Below, piece after piece: positions 21,503 through 30,446 of a DNA stretch of 64,000 bases. The notes beneath the pieces were generated by a model. The model worked only from the letters and a program-made list of their open reading frames with translations, searched no databases and was not told where the DNA came from. Source of the stretch: Serratia marcescens subsp. marcescens ATCC 13880 (GTDB taxonomy: Bacteria; Pseudomonadota; Gammaproteobacteria; Enterobacterales; Enterobacteriaceae); assembly GCF_017299535.1 (NCBI RefSeq), contig NZ_CP071238.1:3286001-3350000 (forward strand). The letters are read 5' to 3'. The translations under genes were made by a program, and so were the position numbers. Numbering within the stretch: the first letter of the stretch is position 1; each line of letters begins with the position of its first letter.

Positions 21503-22336
21503 TCAGCCATCCGTTGAACGGGTCAGTTTCTCCCATTGTTTAATTTCCTGACCTAACGCCTCGAGCTTTTGCCGCACCAAACTTAATGCGTCACTGCCTA
21601 ACAACAGATGCGTTGGCGGGGTCTGGCTCTCGATCAATGCCAGCATGGCGTGAGCCGCCTTCACCGGATCGCCGAGTTGCTTGCCGCTTTTTTCCTGGCG
21701 CGCCTGACGAACAGGTTCAAATAACGCGTCATAGTCCGGGAGACGGCGAGGGCTGCGTACCATTGAACGCCCGGCCCAGTCCGTTCGAAACGAACCGGGC
21801 GCCACTGCGGTCACGTGTATGTTGAACGGGGTAAGCTCCTGACTTAACGCTTCTGATATCCCTTCCAGTGCAAATTTGCTGCCGCAGTAATAGCTGATAC
21901 CGGGCAAGGTAATGAAACTGCCCATTGAGGTGATATTGATAATGTGGCCGCGACGGCGCTGGCGCATGCCCGGCAGCGCGGCTTTGATCATCGCCACCGC
22001 GCCAAACACATTGACGTCAAACTGGCGGCGCAGCTCTGCGAGCGGAGATTCTTCCAGAATGCCTTCATGACCGTAACCGGCATTGTTCACCAGCACATCT
22101 ATCGGACCGACGGCGGACTCTATCTCTCCAACCACCTCATCAATACGCTCAACGTCCGTGACATCAAGCAGATAGCCAAAAGCCCGCTGCGTATCGAGCG
22201 CGCCGAAAGCCTGCAGCGCTTCGCTGTTGCGCACCGTCCCTACAACCCGATGCCCTACGGCGAGGGCTTCCCGCGCCAGCGCCTGGCCAAAGCCACTGCT
22301 GACGCCAGTGATTAAAATCGTTTTTGCAGATGCCAT
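21503..22336 (-). CDS. Short-chain dehydrogenase/reductase
   Basis: Classical NAD(P)-dependent oxidoreductase of about 277 residues. It has the TGVSSGFG cofactor loop (10-17), NNAGYG, a Ser in INITSMGS, and YCGSK as the YxxxK pair. The sequence type (oxidoreductases with GVSSGFG) is common beside AraC regulators. The start is the ATG at 22336 with GGAG upstream; a frame from 22369 would add 11 residues. It is divergent from an AraC-family gene about 105 bases away, its likely regulator. It opens the lower-GC block after tRNA-Asn. Substrate unknown. Confidence 0.87.
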   Translation of the reverse strand: MASAKTILITGVSSGFGQALAREALAVGHRVVGTVRNSEALQAFGALDTQRAFGYLLDVTDVERIDEVVGEIESAVGPIDVLVNNAGYGHEGILEESPLAELRRQFDVNVFGAVAMIKAALPGMRQRRRGHIINITSMGSFITLPGISYYCGSKFALEGISEALSQELTPFNIHVTAVAPGSFRTDWAGRSMVRSPRRLPDYDALFEPVRQARQEKSGKQLGDPVKAAHAMLALIESQTPPTHLLLGSDALSLVRQKLEALGQEIKQWEKLTRSTDG

Positions 22337-22441
22337 AAAAAGAACTCCCATGAACCAAGAAGGTTGCATGGTATTCTCTGCTCTGCCGCATTTTTAGGCC
22401 GTATCTTCTCTTTTTCTTGCCTGATTTTATGAGGTGGTGGG

Positions 22442-23362
22442 ATGTCCGACATGATTGCCCTGATGAATAGACTTGCGGTGCAAGAGGGATACAACCTCAC
22501 TGCCCTACCTGATGTGCGAATTTTGCGTTCCGATCGCCCGCTTGCCAGAACGCCGGTGCTGTACGATCCGGGGATCGTGATTGTCTGCCAGGGCAGCAAA
22601 CGCGGTTATTTCGGTCAACAGACCTATTTATATGATGAGCAGCACTACCTGGCGGTTTCGGTGCCGGTGCCGTTTGTGATGGAAACCGACGCGTCGGCAG
22701 CGCATCCGCTGCTGGCGATTTATATACATCTGGATTTTCAGCTTGCCGCTGAACTGATGTTGCAGATTGAACAGCATGGCGCCCCGTATCCTCCCGTCGC
22801 GCCGCAAAGCATGATGTCGAGCCCCATGGACGGCGCGGTAAAAATGGCCGTACTTCGCCTACTTGACGTCCTGGACAACCCGCTTGAGGCGGCGATCCTC
22901 GGTCCGGCGCGGGTGCGTGAACTCTATTTCCGCGTGCTGACAGGCGCACAGGGCAACGCGATGCGTGCCGCGCTGGCCTTGCAAGGCCAGTTTGGCAAAA
23001 TCGGTAAAGCGTTGCAGCACATCCACGCCACTTACGCGGAGCCGTTAACGCTGACGCAGCTGGCGATGCTGGCCGGCATGAGCGTGCCGACCTTTCATAG
23101 CCATTTCAAAGCGATAACGCAGATGCCGCCGATGCAGTATGTGAAATCGGTACGCCTGCACCAGGCACGGATGCTGATGGTGCGCCAACAAATCACCGCC
23201 GCCGCCGCGAGTTACGCCGTTGGCTATGAAAGCCCATCGCAATTTAATCGCGAATTCAAACGTCTGTTTGGCCTGCCACCGGCAGAGGAGATAAAACGCA
23301 TGCAGCGTCACTTCGCCATTCCGCCCGCGCAGCCTGCGTCGGTATTTGTTTCATCGCACTGA
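22442..23362 (+). CDS. AraC-family transcriptional regulator
   Basis: Regulator of 306 residues with an N-terminal cupin-like AraC_N domain (about 20-160, with VLYDPGIVIVCQGSKRGYFG) and a C-terminal double HTH (about 190-285). The first HTH is in LTLTQLAMLAGMSVPTFHSHFKAI and the second in ITAAAASYAVGYESPSQFNREFKRLFG. It probably controls the divergent dehydrogenase gene. The effector is not predictable. Confidence 0.88.
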   Translation: MSDMIALMNRLAVQEGYNLTALPDVRILRSDRPLARTPVLYDPGIVIVCQGSKRGYFGQQTYLYDEQHYLAVSVPVPFVMETDASAAHPLLAIYIHLDFQLAAELMLQIEQHGAPYPPVAPQSMMSSPMDGAVKMAVLRLLDVLDNPLEAAILGPARVRELYFRVLTGAQGNAMRAALALQGQFGKIGKALQHIHATYAEPLTLTQLAMLAGMSVPTFHSHFKAITQMPPMQYVKSVRLHQARMLMVRQQITAAAASYAVGYESPSQFNREFKRLFGLPPAEEIKRMQRHFAIPPAQPASVFVSSH

Positions 23363-23494
23363 GGCTTATTTGGTATGGCGAACGCGACCTTGAGGTATGA
23401 AGTGGTAACGTTTTTGGTGACCGATACCAGCAGCTTAGCTATCAAGCAACGCGCGCCCTTTTGCAGTTCACCAGCCGCAAGGAAGTAGAAGAAT

Positions 23495-23662
23495 TGCATA
23501 CCCTTTGCCGGGGACGGTTGCGTCTTTATCAAAGTACGCGCCGCCGATACCGAATCGCTGGAGAATTTCCTGATGAAGATCCAGAGCTTTGAGGGCGTAC
23601 GCTCTGTGCGCAGCGACATCTCGCTTTCCACGTTTCTGGCGCGCGGGCCTTCGCCGGATTAA
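23495..23662 (+). pseudogene. Remnant of an Lrp/AsnC-family regulator (C-terminal part)
   Basis: The frame ending at the TAA at 23662 reads FAGDGCVFIKVRAADTESLE and continues to FEGVRSVRSDISLSTFL, the C-terminal ligand (RAM) domain of an AsnC-type regulator. An in-frame TAG lies at 23486-23488, and I find no N-terminal DNA-binding half upstream, so the gene is decayed. The 100-odd bases before it contain partly similar coding-like sequence in other frames. Confidence 0.6.
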
Positions 23663-24852
23663 GGCGCTCTGCTCTTCTGGCGTGAGGTGAAAAACGTCAA
23701 CACTCCGGCGCAAAGCAGCAGCATGCTACTGATGGCAAAGGCGCTCTGCCAGCCGAGATGGTCAAACACCATGCCTCCTGTCGTTGAACCAAGCGCAATC
23801 GAGAGCTGAATCACCGCAACCATCAGTCCGCCCCCGGCTTCCGCATTGTCGGGAAGCGTGCGGGCAATCCATGTCCACCATCCCGTTGGGGCGGCGGTGG
23901 CCAGCATGCCCCAGAGACCTAACAGCAGCGAGACAGCCCAAACGTGATGCCCGGTAAGAATCAGGGCGACGGCAATGACGGCCATCATCCCAGGGATAAC
24001 CATCAGCGTTAGGTAGAATTTCCTGTTGAGGAATGCCGAGACAACCAGCGTGCCAATAAAACCGGCCACGCCGATAATCAGTAAAATCAACGACAAGCCA
24101 GAGGAATCAACACGCGTCACCGTCTCCAGGAATGGGCGCACATAGGTAAATAGCGCAAACTGCCCCATAAAGAACAGGCCACAGGCCAGCATGCCAAGAG
24201 AGACAACAGGACGAGCGAACAGGCGGAGTACGGTTCCACGTGATGCAGGAGCTTTATTGCCGTTCATACCAGGCAAACTAACGCACTGCCAGATAAAGGC
24301 CACCACCGCGATCGGAACCAGGCACAAGAAAGCGCCTCGCCATCCGACAGTGGCGCCAAGGTAGCTCCCCAGCGGGGCTGCCACTACCGTCGCCAGCGCA
24401 TTGCCGGCGTTGAAAATAGCCAGGGCACGCGCGACTTGATGTTGTGGCACCAGACGAATCGCCGTTGCCGCAGACATCGACCAGAACCCCCCGATCGCAA
24501 TACCTATCATCGCGCGACCTGCCATATACACCAGATAACTGGAGGCCAGTGCGATAACGAGCCCCGACACGGCCATCAGAAACGTCATCCCCAGTAACAG
24601 GGACTTGCGATCCCTGTTTCCAGCCAGCGCCGAAAGCGTCAGGCTGGTCAGGACGGCCAGCGCGCCGGAGATGGCAATCCCCTGTCCTGCCAGTCCCTCC
24701 GTCACGCCTAAATCACGGGCAATCGGCGTAAGCAGGCTGACGGGCATAAATTCCGATGCAATCAGCACAAAGACGCATAGGGTCATGGCAAAAATGGCGC
24801 TCCAGTGAGCGTGCTGATTATTCGGTGATGGTGTTTGGCTAAGTATAGACAT
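23659..24852 (-). CDS. MFS transporter, DHA1 family (NepI-like)
   Basis: Twelve-span inner-membrane exporter of 397 residues. It follows E. coli NepI, the purine ribonucleoside efflux protein, over most of its length, for example SEFMPVSLLTPIARDLGVTEG near the start and GGFWSMSAATAIRLVP in the middle. It could equally export a drug or sugar. The ATG at 24852 fits the family start. It lies in the lower-GC block, downstream of and parallel to the hydrolase gene. Confidence 0.82.
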   Translation of the reverse strand: MSILSQTPSPNNQHAHWSAIFAMTLCVFVLIASEFMPVSLLTPIARDLGVTEGLAGQGIAISGALAVLTSLTLSALAGNRDRKSLLLGMTFLMAVSGLVIALASSYLVYMAGRAMIGIAIGGFWSMSAATAIRLVPQHQVARALAIFNAGNALATVVAAPLGSYLGATVGWRGAFLCLVPIAVVAFIWQCVSLPGMNGNKAPASRGTVLRLFARPVVSLGMLACGLFFMGQFALFTYVRPFLETVTRVDSSGLSLILLIIGVAGFIGTLVVSAFLNRKFYLTLMVIPGMMAVIAVALILTGHHVWAVSLLLGLWGMLATAAPTGWWTWIARTLPDNAEAGGGLMVAVIQLSIALGSTTGGMVFDHLGWQSAFAISSMLLLCAGVLTFFTSRQKSRAP

Positions 24853-24924
24853 AGTCAGATTTCACAAAAGTCAGAATAAAGCCACCGCGTAGACAGGTGG
24901 CTTTTAATGTTGTCAGTAGAGGGT

Positions 24925-26061
24925 TTATTTCAGATTGGCTTTGAAAAATTGTTCGAACTTAGCGAAAGGTATTTTTCCGGCAACGTTATCGTACAGGTCC
25001 ACATGATTTGCACCGGGGACAATCACAAGCTCTTTGTCTTTACTGCCGACCGCCTTATAAGCATCTTCGGCAAAATAGCGTGAATGCGCTTTCTCGCCGG
25101 TCACGATAAGCGTCGGGATGGTGATTTCACTGGCGTAGCTCAGCAGCGGCATATTCATAAACGACAGCGGCATCGTTGCCGTCCACGCTCCCTTAGAGTT
25201 AACGGAACGCGCGTGGAAACCGCGCGGCATGCGGTAGTAATCAAAGAACTCCTTCAGCACCGGATGCGGATCGGCCGGCAGGGTTTCTGGCAGAATGCGC
25301 TGACCCGCGCTGACCTTGCCATTTCTGTCGACGTTAATATCATGAGCGCCGTGAGCGAACGTTCCACTTTCCGCATCCTTCCAGCGCTGTTCATTCAGAT
25401 ACTGCAGAACGGCACGACGGTCAGCGGTGGAATAACGGTCTTTGCCATCCCCCACGCCATGGCCCATCGCCCGACTCATATCGTACATTACGCTTGTTGC
25501 CACTGCTTTAACGCGGGTATCCATCGCGGCGTCGTTTAACGCCATGCCACCCCAGCCGCAAATGCCGAGCAGCCCGATACGGTTGCGGTCCACCTCTTTT
25601 TGCAGCCCTAAGAAATCCACCGCCGCGCTGAAATCTTCCGTGTTGATATCCGGTGAGGCGACGTTTCGCGGATAGCCGCCGCTTTCCCCCGTGTAAGAGG
25701 GATCAAACGCCAGGGTAATAAACCCTTGTTCCGCCAGCGTCTGCGCATACAGACCGCTGGATTGCTCTTTCACCGCGCCAAAAGGCCCACTGACCGCAAT
25801 CGCCGCCAGCTTGCGATCGCCGCGATCTTTGGGCAGGTAAAGATCGCCCACTAAGGTGATGCCATATCGATTCTGGAACGAGACTTTATGATGATCGACT
25901 TTCTGGCTCTCGGCGAACGTTTTATCCCATTTATCTGTCATGGAAACAGGGGCGTTCGGATTGGTTGAATCAGCATAACTCATTGTCGTGACTCCACTTA
26001 ATGATGCGAATAACAGCATGGCCGGCATCGCGGTTTTTAGCGTTCGGGTGAAGGTTTTCAT
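24925..26061 (-). CDS. Exported alpha/beta hydrolase (dienelactone-hydrolase type)
   Basis: About 378 residues with a signal peptide (MKTFTRTLKTAMPAMLLFAS and on to MSYA, about 1-30), so probably periplasmic. The nucleophile elbow reads GICGWGG with Cys in the nucleophile place, as in dienelactone hydrolases, and the His is in PGANHVDLY; an acid is likely near VTGEKAHSRYFAED. The start is the ATG at 26061, where the signal peptide begins; a longer frame from 26082 adds seven residues. It is divergent from a LysR gene that may regulate it. Substrate unknown. Confidence 0.78.
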   Translation of the reverse strand: MKTFTRTLKTAMPAMLLFASLSGVTTMSYADSTNPNAPVSMTDKWDKTFAESQKVDHHKVSFQNRYGITLVGDLYLPKDRGDRKLAAIAVSGPFGAVKEQSSGLYAQTLAEQGFITLAFDPSYTGESGGYPRNVASPDINTEDFSAAVDFLGLQKEVDRNRIGLLGICGWGGMALNDAAMDTRVKAVATSVMYDMSRAMGHGVGDGKDRYSTADRRAVLQYLNEQRWKDAESGTFAHGAHDINVDRNGKVSAGQRILPETLPADPHPVLKEFFDYYRMPRGFHARSVNSKGAWTATMPLSFMNMPLLSYASEITIPTLIVTGEKAHSRYFAEDAYKAVGSKDKELVIVPGANHVDLYDNVAGKIPFAKFEQFFKANLK

Positions 26062-26245
26062 AAAAATCCCCATGAAAAACAAGAGAGATACAGGTTTCCT
26101 ACGGACAACGCTGCGGTGCTTTGTTTTGATGGGGTCATTATAGCGAGCAGAATTAGTGCTGATTAGAGGGGTATTACTGCTAAGATTGATACCATATTGT
26201 TATAAATTAATGCTGAGTTTGCTGTCGTTCAGGAGGGATTATTCA

Positions 26246-27130
26246 ATGGCGAAAAGGGAGAACTACAACGAGTTGTACCTATTTATGCAAGTGGTACGGG
26301 AAGGCAGTTTTACCGCGGCGGCTCAGCGGCTGGGGCTTGCTCAATCAGGGGTCAGCCGTTCCGTTCGTGAGCTTGAGGAAAGGCTGGGTGTCCAGCTACT
26401 GATGCGCACCACGCGTAAACTGTCGCTGACGCAAGCGGGCGAGCAGCTCTACCAGAAGACGGCATCTGGATTTGATACGCTAGATTTAGGGCTTGCCACG
26501 CTGGCACATTATCGCGAGACCCCTTCCGGCACGGTTCGTATCAATGCCAGCCAGCACGCGATTGATAAATGCCTGCTGCCAAAGCTTGCGATATTTAAAC
26601 AGCGCTATCCTGATATCAGGCTGGAACTCATAAACGAGAGCAGGTTCGTCGATATTATCGAAGAAAGATTCGATGCGGGCGTTCGCCTGGGGCCCGAAGT
26701 AAGCCCTGGCATGGTTGCTGTACGCATTACGCCCGATATGGAGATGGCCATTGTGGGTACCCCTGAGCATTTTCGTCGCTACGGTTTTCCGCAAACCCCG
26801 GCGGATTTAACAACGCATCCCTGTATCGCCTATCAGTTTGCCGACGGCAGCGTGTACCAGTGGGAACTCAGTCAGGATGATAAAAAAATCACTCATCGGC
26901 CTGAAGGGCAATGGGCCTTATCTGACAGTTATATGGAAGCAGAAGCCGCCCGGCTGGGCTTGGGGCTGGCCTATGTTCCTGTCGAACTGGTCACAGATGA
27001 TCTGGAACGCGGGGCGCTTATCAGAGTTTTACAGCGTTACAGCCTGCGAATGGAGGGGTTGTTTCTCTATTACCCTCATCGCAATGTATCCCCCGCTCTG
27101 CGAATGGTCATTGAAACATTGAAAATCTGA
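26246..27130 (+). CDS. LysR-family transcriptional regulator
   Basis: Regulator of 294 residues with the usual N-terminal HTH (EGSFTAAAQRLGLAQSGVSRSVRELEE split over about 20-50) and an effector domain. The start is the ATG at 26246, preceded by AGGAGGG; the frame is open back to 26156 without homology. The start is 184 bases from that of the divergent exported hydrolase, which together with the MFS gene is its probable target. Confidence 0.87.
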   Translation: MAKRENYNELYLFMQVVREGSFTAAAQRLGLAQSGVSRSVRELEERLGVQLLMRTTRKLSLTQAGEQLYQKTASGFDTLDLGLATLAHYRETPSGTVRINASQHAIDKCLLPKLAIFKQRYPDIRLELINESRFVDIIEERFDAGVRLGPEVSPGMVAVRITPDMEMAIVGTPEHFRRYGFPQTPADLTTHPCIAYQFADGSVYQWELSQDDKKITHRPEGQWALSDSYMEAEAARLGLGLAYVPVELVTDDLERGALIRVLQRYSLRMEGLFLYYPHRNVSPALRMVIETLKI

Positions 27131-27246
27131 GCGTTTAGCGATGACCGAGCCTTCACTGTGCAGAATGGTGTTAGGTCGTATTTTTGTACTTTCAATCCTA
27201 AGGGCTGCTATACGAAGAGCGGACGTCCCATCCAGCGAAAGAACGT

Positions 27247-27270
27247 AAAAAAACCGCCTCGCGGCGGTTT
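27247..27270 (-). terminator. Terminator of the LeuE-like gene
   Basis: On the minus strand AAACCGCC-GCGA-GGCGGTTT is followed by a T run, ten bases after the stop codon. Confidence 0.85.
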
Positions 27271-27280
27271 AGTTATCCAG

Positions 27281-27925
27281 TCAGGAAGTTGCGCTTGCGA
27301 GCCGTGCTGCAAATCCAATGAAGAACATACCTACCAGCGCGTTTCCAGTGGCAGATAACCTACGGTTGCCTTTCAGACGACTGAGCAGATAAGAGCCGCA
27401 GAAAACGAGGAAGCCGAAATAAACGAGAGTAATCGCGAACATCACTGCAGCAAGAATGATAAACGCCATCCAGGAGTGCTCAGCCTGAACATTGATGAAC
27501 TGGGCGAAGAAAGAGATATAGAACAGCAGCGTCTTTGGATTCAATAGCGTAACCAGCATTCCGCGCCCGATGATCCCCTTAGCATCAGCTGAAGATTTCT
27601 TTTCCTCACTCGTTTCGACCGCTGGCTTAAAGATAGCGCGTATCGTCTGGACTCCGAGATAGAACAGATAAGCAGCACCTGCATATTTGATGGCGTTAAA
27701 CAAGGCTGGTGTTGAGCTGATAACTGCCGCCAGCCCGCACCAGGCCAAAAGAACAAGGATAACGTCGCTCAGGAGGATGGAAAATATTGCAGCAAAGCCT
27801 CGCTTGATGCCGCTGGTAATGCTCGTTTTAATCACGAACATGGTTTCAGGGCCTGGCACAAGGACTATCAGCGTCGCACCAAGCAGGTACGTCCAGAAAT
27901 TCACGACACCAAAATCAGCAAACAT
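27281..27925 (-). CDS. LysE-family amino acid exporter (LeuE-like)
   Basis: Small inner-membrane exporter of 214 residues with about six spans. It carries the family motif PGPETMFVIKTSITSG near residue 30 and NPKTLLFYISFFAQF in the middle. It is closest in pattern to E. coli LeuE, which exports leucine and related amino acids. The ATG at 27925 has GGAG at proper spacing; the GTG two codons upstream would overlap that site. It ends the lower-GC block. Confidence 0.85.
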   Translation of the reverse strand: MFADFGVVNFWTYLLGATLIVLVPGPETMFVIKTSITSGIKRGFAAIFSILLSDVILVLLAWCGLAAVISSTPALFNAIKYAGAAYLFYLGVQTIRAIFKPAVETSEEKKSSADAKGIIGRGMLVTLLNPKTLLFYISFFAQFINVQAEHSWMAFIILAAVMFAITLVYFGFLVFCGSYLLSRLKGNRRLSATGNALVGMFFIGFAARLASATS

Positions 27926-28081
27926 TTTCACTCCAGTTCTCTCGTTTTCAACGAGGCTATTCTAATTAAAGTTACGTTAATGGAAACACATCACCACAGC
28001 TTTCAATTCACAATCAATGTCTGCTTCTGGCACAAACCCGCCCTATCAGATTGCTAACCCTACCAATCCCCACAAACACCT

Positions 28082-28113
28082 AAAGGCCCGCCTCGTCCTC
28101 CAGGCAGGCCTTT
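28082..28113. terminator. Probable bidirectional terminator
   Basis: AAAGGCCCGCCT...AGGCAGGCCTTT forms a stem with one mismatch. It lies just past the stop of the membrane-protein gene and has A/T tracts at both ends. Confidence 0.65.
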
Positions 28114-28129
28114 AACCTTCAGCCATTTC

Positions 28130-28702
28130 TCAGCCCCCATCCCGCTCCGCAACCCGCGCCATCAATGCCCCCAGCAGCGCCAGGTCGACCAGCAGCGCCA
28201 AGGCGAAACAGGCTCCCTTTATCCCCGGTGCGGCATAGGTTTGCACCAGCGAAGCGGCAACGACTACGGCCACGATAGTCACCACCGTCGTCAGCCTGCA
28301 CGCCACGGCGAACGCCGCTTGCTCCCCCACTGCCGTGCGGTAGGCGACGCCCTGCCCCAGACCGCCGAGGGCGATGCCCGGCAGCAGGGCCGGCCAGCCG
28401 TGGCCGCCGAACAGCATTAGCAGCATCAATAGCCATCCCGTCGCCGCCAGCAAAAAGCCGTAGCGGAGAATCGCCAGCGCAGGCCGGTTCCGCAGCGGCC
28501 GTAGACGGGCCAGCGCGGCGCCGCCGAGAAACGCCAGCGCCAATGCCGTCAGCAGCATCAGGGTCGCGCCGATGCCCAGCAGATTTTCGGTCTTCAGCAG
28601 CAAGGCACCCGCCGCGACCGGCACGCTGAGCGCCAGGGCGCTCGCCGCCGTTCCCGTGTGTTCCATGGCGCCCAGGGCGCCGTTGTTGATATAGAGGCTC
28701 AT
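28130..28702 (-). CDS. Half-size membrane protein resembling the C-terminal half of an MFS carrier
   Basis: A 190-residue, strongly hydrophobic protein with about six predicted spans. I do not recognise a named family. GIALGGLGQGVAYRTAVGEQ and the order of spans resemble the second half of DHA2-type MFS drug carriers, whose first half is missing. It may be a remnant, or a half-size protein acting as a dimer. The ATG at 28702 has GGAGTG upstream. The divergent GcvA-like LysR gene starts about 130 bases away. Confidence 0.55.
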   Translation of the reverse strand: MSLYINNGALGAMEHTGTAASALALSVPVAAGALLLKTENLLGIGATLMLLTALALAFLGGAALARLRPLRNRPALAILRYGFLLAATGWLLMLLMLFGGHGWPALLPGIALGGLGQGVAYRTAVGEQAAFAVACRLTTVVTIVAVVVAASLVQTYAAPGIKGACFALALLVDLALLGALMARVAERDGG

Positions 28703-28830
28703 CGTTCACTCCGACATGATGGAAATGATGAAATAAATTCATTTCCCTGTTCACATGTCAGTAGCCTATCTCTTGTATAATCGGTCAGACAAACTCATAG
28801 TTTTCAGCCTTGGATGAGAATAATTCAGCC

Positions 28831-29721
28831 ATGAGAAAAACCCGTTTGCCGCCGCTGGGCGCGCTGCGCGCTTTCCACGCCGTGGCCGGCTGCCGCAGCT
28901 TTAAACATGCCGCCGAGGAGCTGGGCGTCAGCGCGACGGCGGTCAGCCACCAGATCAAGCTGCTGGAGTCAGTGCTGGAATGCCGGGTGTGCGAGCGCAG
29001 CGCGCAGGGCGTCAGCCTGACCGAGACCGGCGAGATCCTGTATGCCGGCACCCAGCGCGCCTTCGCCGCGCTGGCGCAGTCCGTCGCCCAAATCACCCGC
29101 GCCCAGCAGCCGCCGGCGCTGACCGTCACCACCACCTCCAACTTTCTCACCCACTGGCTGGTGCCGCGTCTGGCGGATTTCAAGGCGGAGTTTCCCGCCA
29201 TCGATCTGCGCCTGCACACCAGCGTCGAGCGCGTCGATCTCAACCAGCGCACCGTGGACGTCGCCATCCGCTACCGTGAAACGCCGGAAAGCGATCTGCA
29301 CTGTACCTTGCTGCATGAGGATCGTTTTATCGTGGTGGCCAGCCCGGCGCTGGCGCTGGAGCGCATCGAAGATTTGCAGCGGGTGACGCTGTTTCACGTG
29401 GAGCATCGGCAGGTGCCCGCCGACTCGCCGACCTGGGAGAACTGGCGACGGCGCTACGGGCCGGAAGGATTGAACGTGGAAGCCGGGCTGACCTTCAGTG
29501 ACGAAACCCATGCGCTGCAGGCGGCGGTGGCCGGCCAGGGGGTGGTGATCGCCAGCCGGCTGCTGGCGCGCGATTTGTTGCAGCGCGGCGTGCTGGCCGC
29601 GCCGTTCGAGATGGCGTTACCCGGCGCCAACTACTATCTGATGGCCACCGAAGAAACTGCGCAGCGCCCCGATATCATTGCGCTACGCGAGTGGTTGCTG
29701 CGGCAAATGGCGGCGGGCTAA
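28831..29721 (+). CDS. LysR-family transcriptional regulator, GcvA-like
   Basis: About 296 residues with an N-terminal HTH (LRAFHAVAGCRSFKHAAEEL through TAVSHQIKLLE, about 10-45) of the GcvA/AmpR subgroup and an effector domain. The ATG at 28831 is preferred; a TTG at 28810 would add seven residues. Its stop overlaps that of the convergent luxR gene by four bases. Its likely target is the divergent membrane-protein gene. Confidence 0.85.
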   Translation: MRKTRLPPLGALRAFHAVAGCRSFKHAAEELGVSATAVSHQIKLLESVLECRVCERSAQGVSLTETGEILYAGTQRAFAALAQSVAQITRAQQPPALTVTTTSNFLTHWLVPRLADFKAEFPAIDLRLHTSVERVDLNQRTVDVAIRYRETPESDLHCTLLHEDRFIVVASPALALERIEDLQRVTLFHVEHRQVPADSPTWENWRRRYGPEGLNVEAGLTFSDETHALQAAVAGQGVVIASRLLARDLLQRGVLAAPFEMALPGANYYLMATEETAQRPDIIALREWLLRQMAAG

Positions 29722-30446
29722 CGGCTCTCGGGGGCGATTTCGCCCAGGCGGATCGCCACGCTGATCGCCTGCGCGGTGGTGGCGGCGCCGAGACGCTGGC
29801 GAATGCGGCGCAGGTGGTTTTCCACCGTGCGTTCAGACAGGCCGAGCATCGCGGCGATATCCGCCTGCCGCCGGCCAATGGCGGTCCAGCTAAGCACCTC
29901 GCGCTCGCGCGCCGACAGCCGGCTCCCCCCCTCACCGGCTGCCGGTTCGAACAGCCGCCGCGCCGCCAGAAAGGCCGCCGAACCCACGAGCGACAGCGCC
30001 AGCCGCACCGGCGGCGAGGTGTCGATGCGCTCGCCCCCCAGGCTGACGGCGCCCTCCAGGCCGGCGGGGCCGAACACCGGGATCTGCACGCCGTGCAGAC
30101 CGGCGCCGCGCGGCGTGCGCACAATCCGGTAGCGCTCGCCTTGGCGCGCCCGGGTCTTGGTCCAGAAGAACGGCTCGGTAGCCCGCAGCATGTGCCGCGT
30201 CACCGGGCAGTGCCGCACGTAGGTCAGCGCATCGACCGCCTCCCCCTCGCCGAACCAGTCGCCCTCGACCCAATAGATATGCTCGATCCCCGCCTCCGCC
30301 GCGGCGGAAGCGGAATACAGCACAAAGCGATCGAAACCGAACGGCGCGGCGAAGGCGCGAATCCGCCCCTGAATGGCGGACAGGGTTCGCTCGTGGTCCA
30401 TCGCCAACGCCGTCTGGAAAGCGCGCTGCGCGATCTCGTCGCTCAT
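29718..30446 (-). CDS. LuxR-family regulator with autoinducer-binding-type domain (LuxR solo)
   Basis: A 242-residue protein with an N-terminal ligand domain of the quorum-sensing type (about 15-165) and a LuxR HTH (177-220, [21 protein letters not shown]). No luxI-type synthase gene is nearby, hence 'solo'. In the pocket, [10 protein letters not shown] (76-85) occupies the place of the usual YxxxDPV; the Asp that contacts the acyl-homoserine lactone amide appears to be Cys80. Trp95 and Gly119 look conserved. It overlaps hchA by four bases (ATGA), so the two are cotranscribed. The ligand may not be an acyl-homoserine lactone. Confidence 0.82.
   Translation of the reverse strand: MSDEIAQRAFQTALAMDHERTLSAIQGRIRAFAAPFGFDRFVLYSASAAAEAGIEHIYWVEGDWFGEGEAVDALTYVRHCPVTRHMLRATEPFFWTKTRARQGERYRIVRTPRGAGLHGVQIPVFGPAGLEGAVSLGGERIDTSPPVRLALSLVGSAAFLAARRLFEPAAGEGGSRLSAREREVLSWTAIGRRQADIAAMLGLSERTVENHLRRIRQRLGAATTAQAISVAIRLGEIAPESR

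Noticed and set aside
21408..28130. A mobile island with integrase at tRNA-Asn
   Set aside because: The lower-GC block fits acquired DNA, but no integrase, transposase or repeat of the tRNA end was found, so no element is called.
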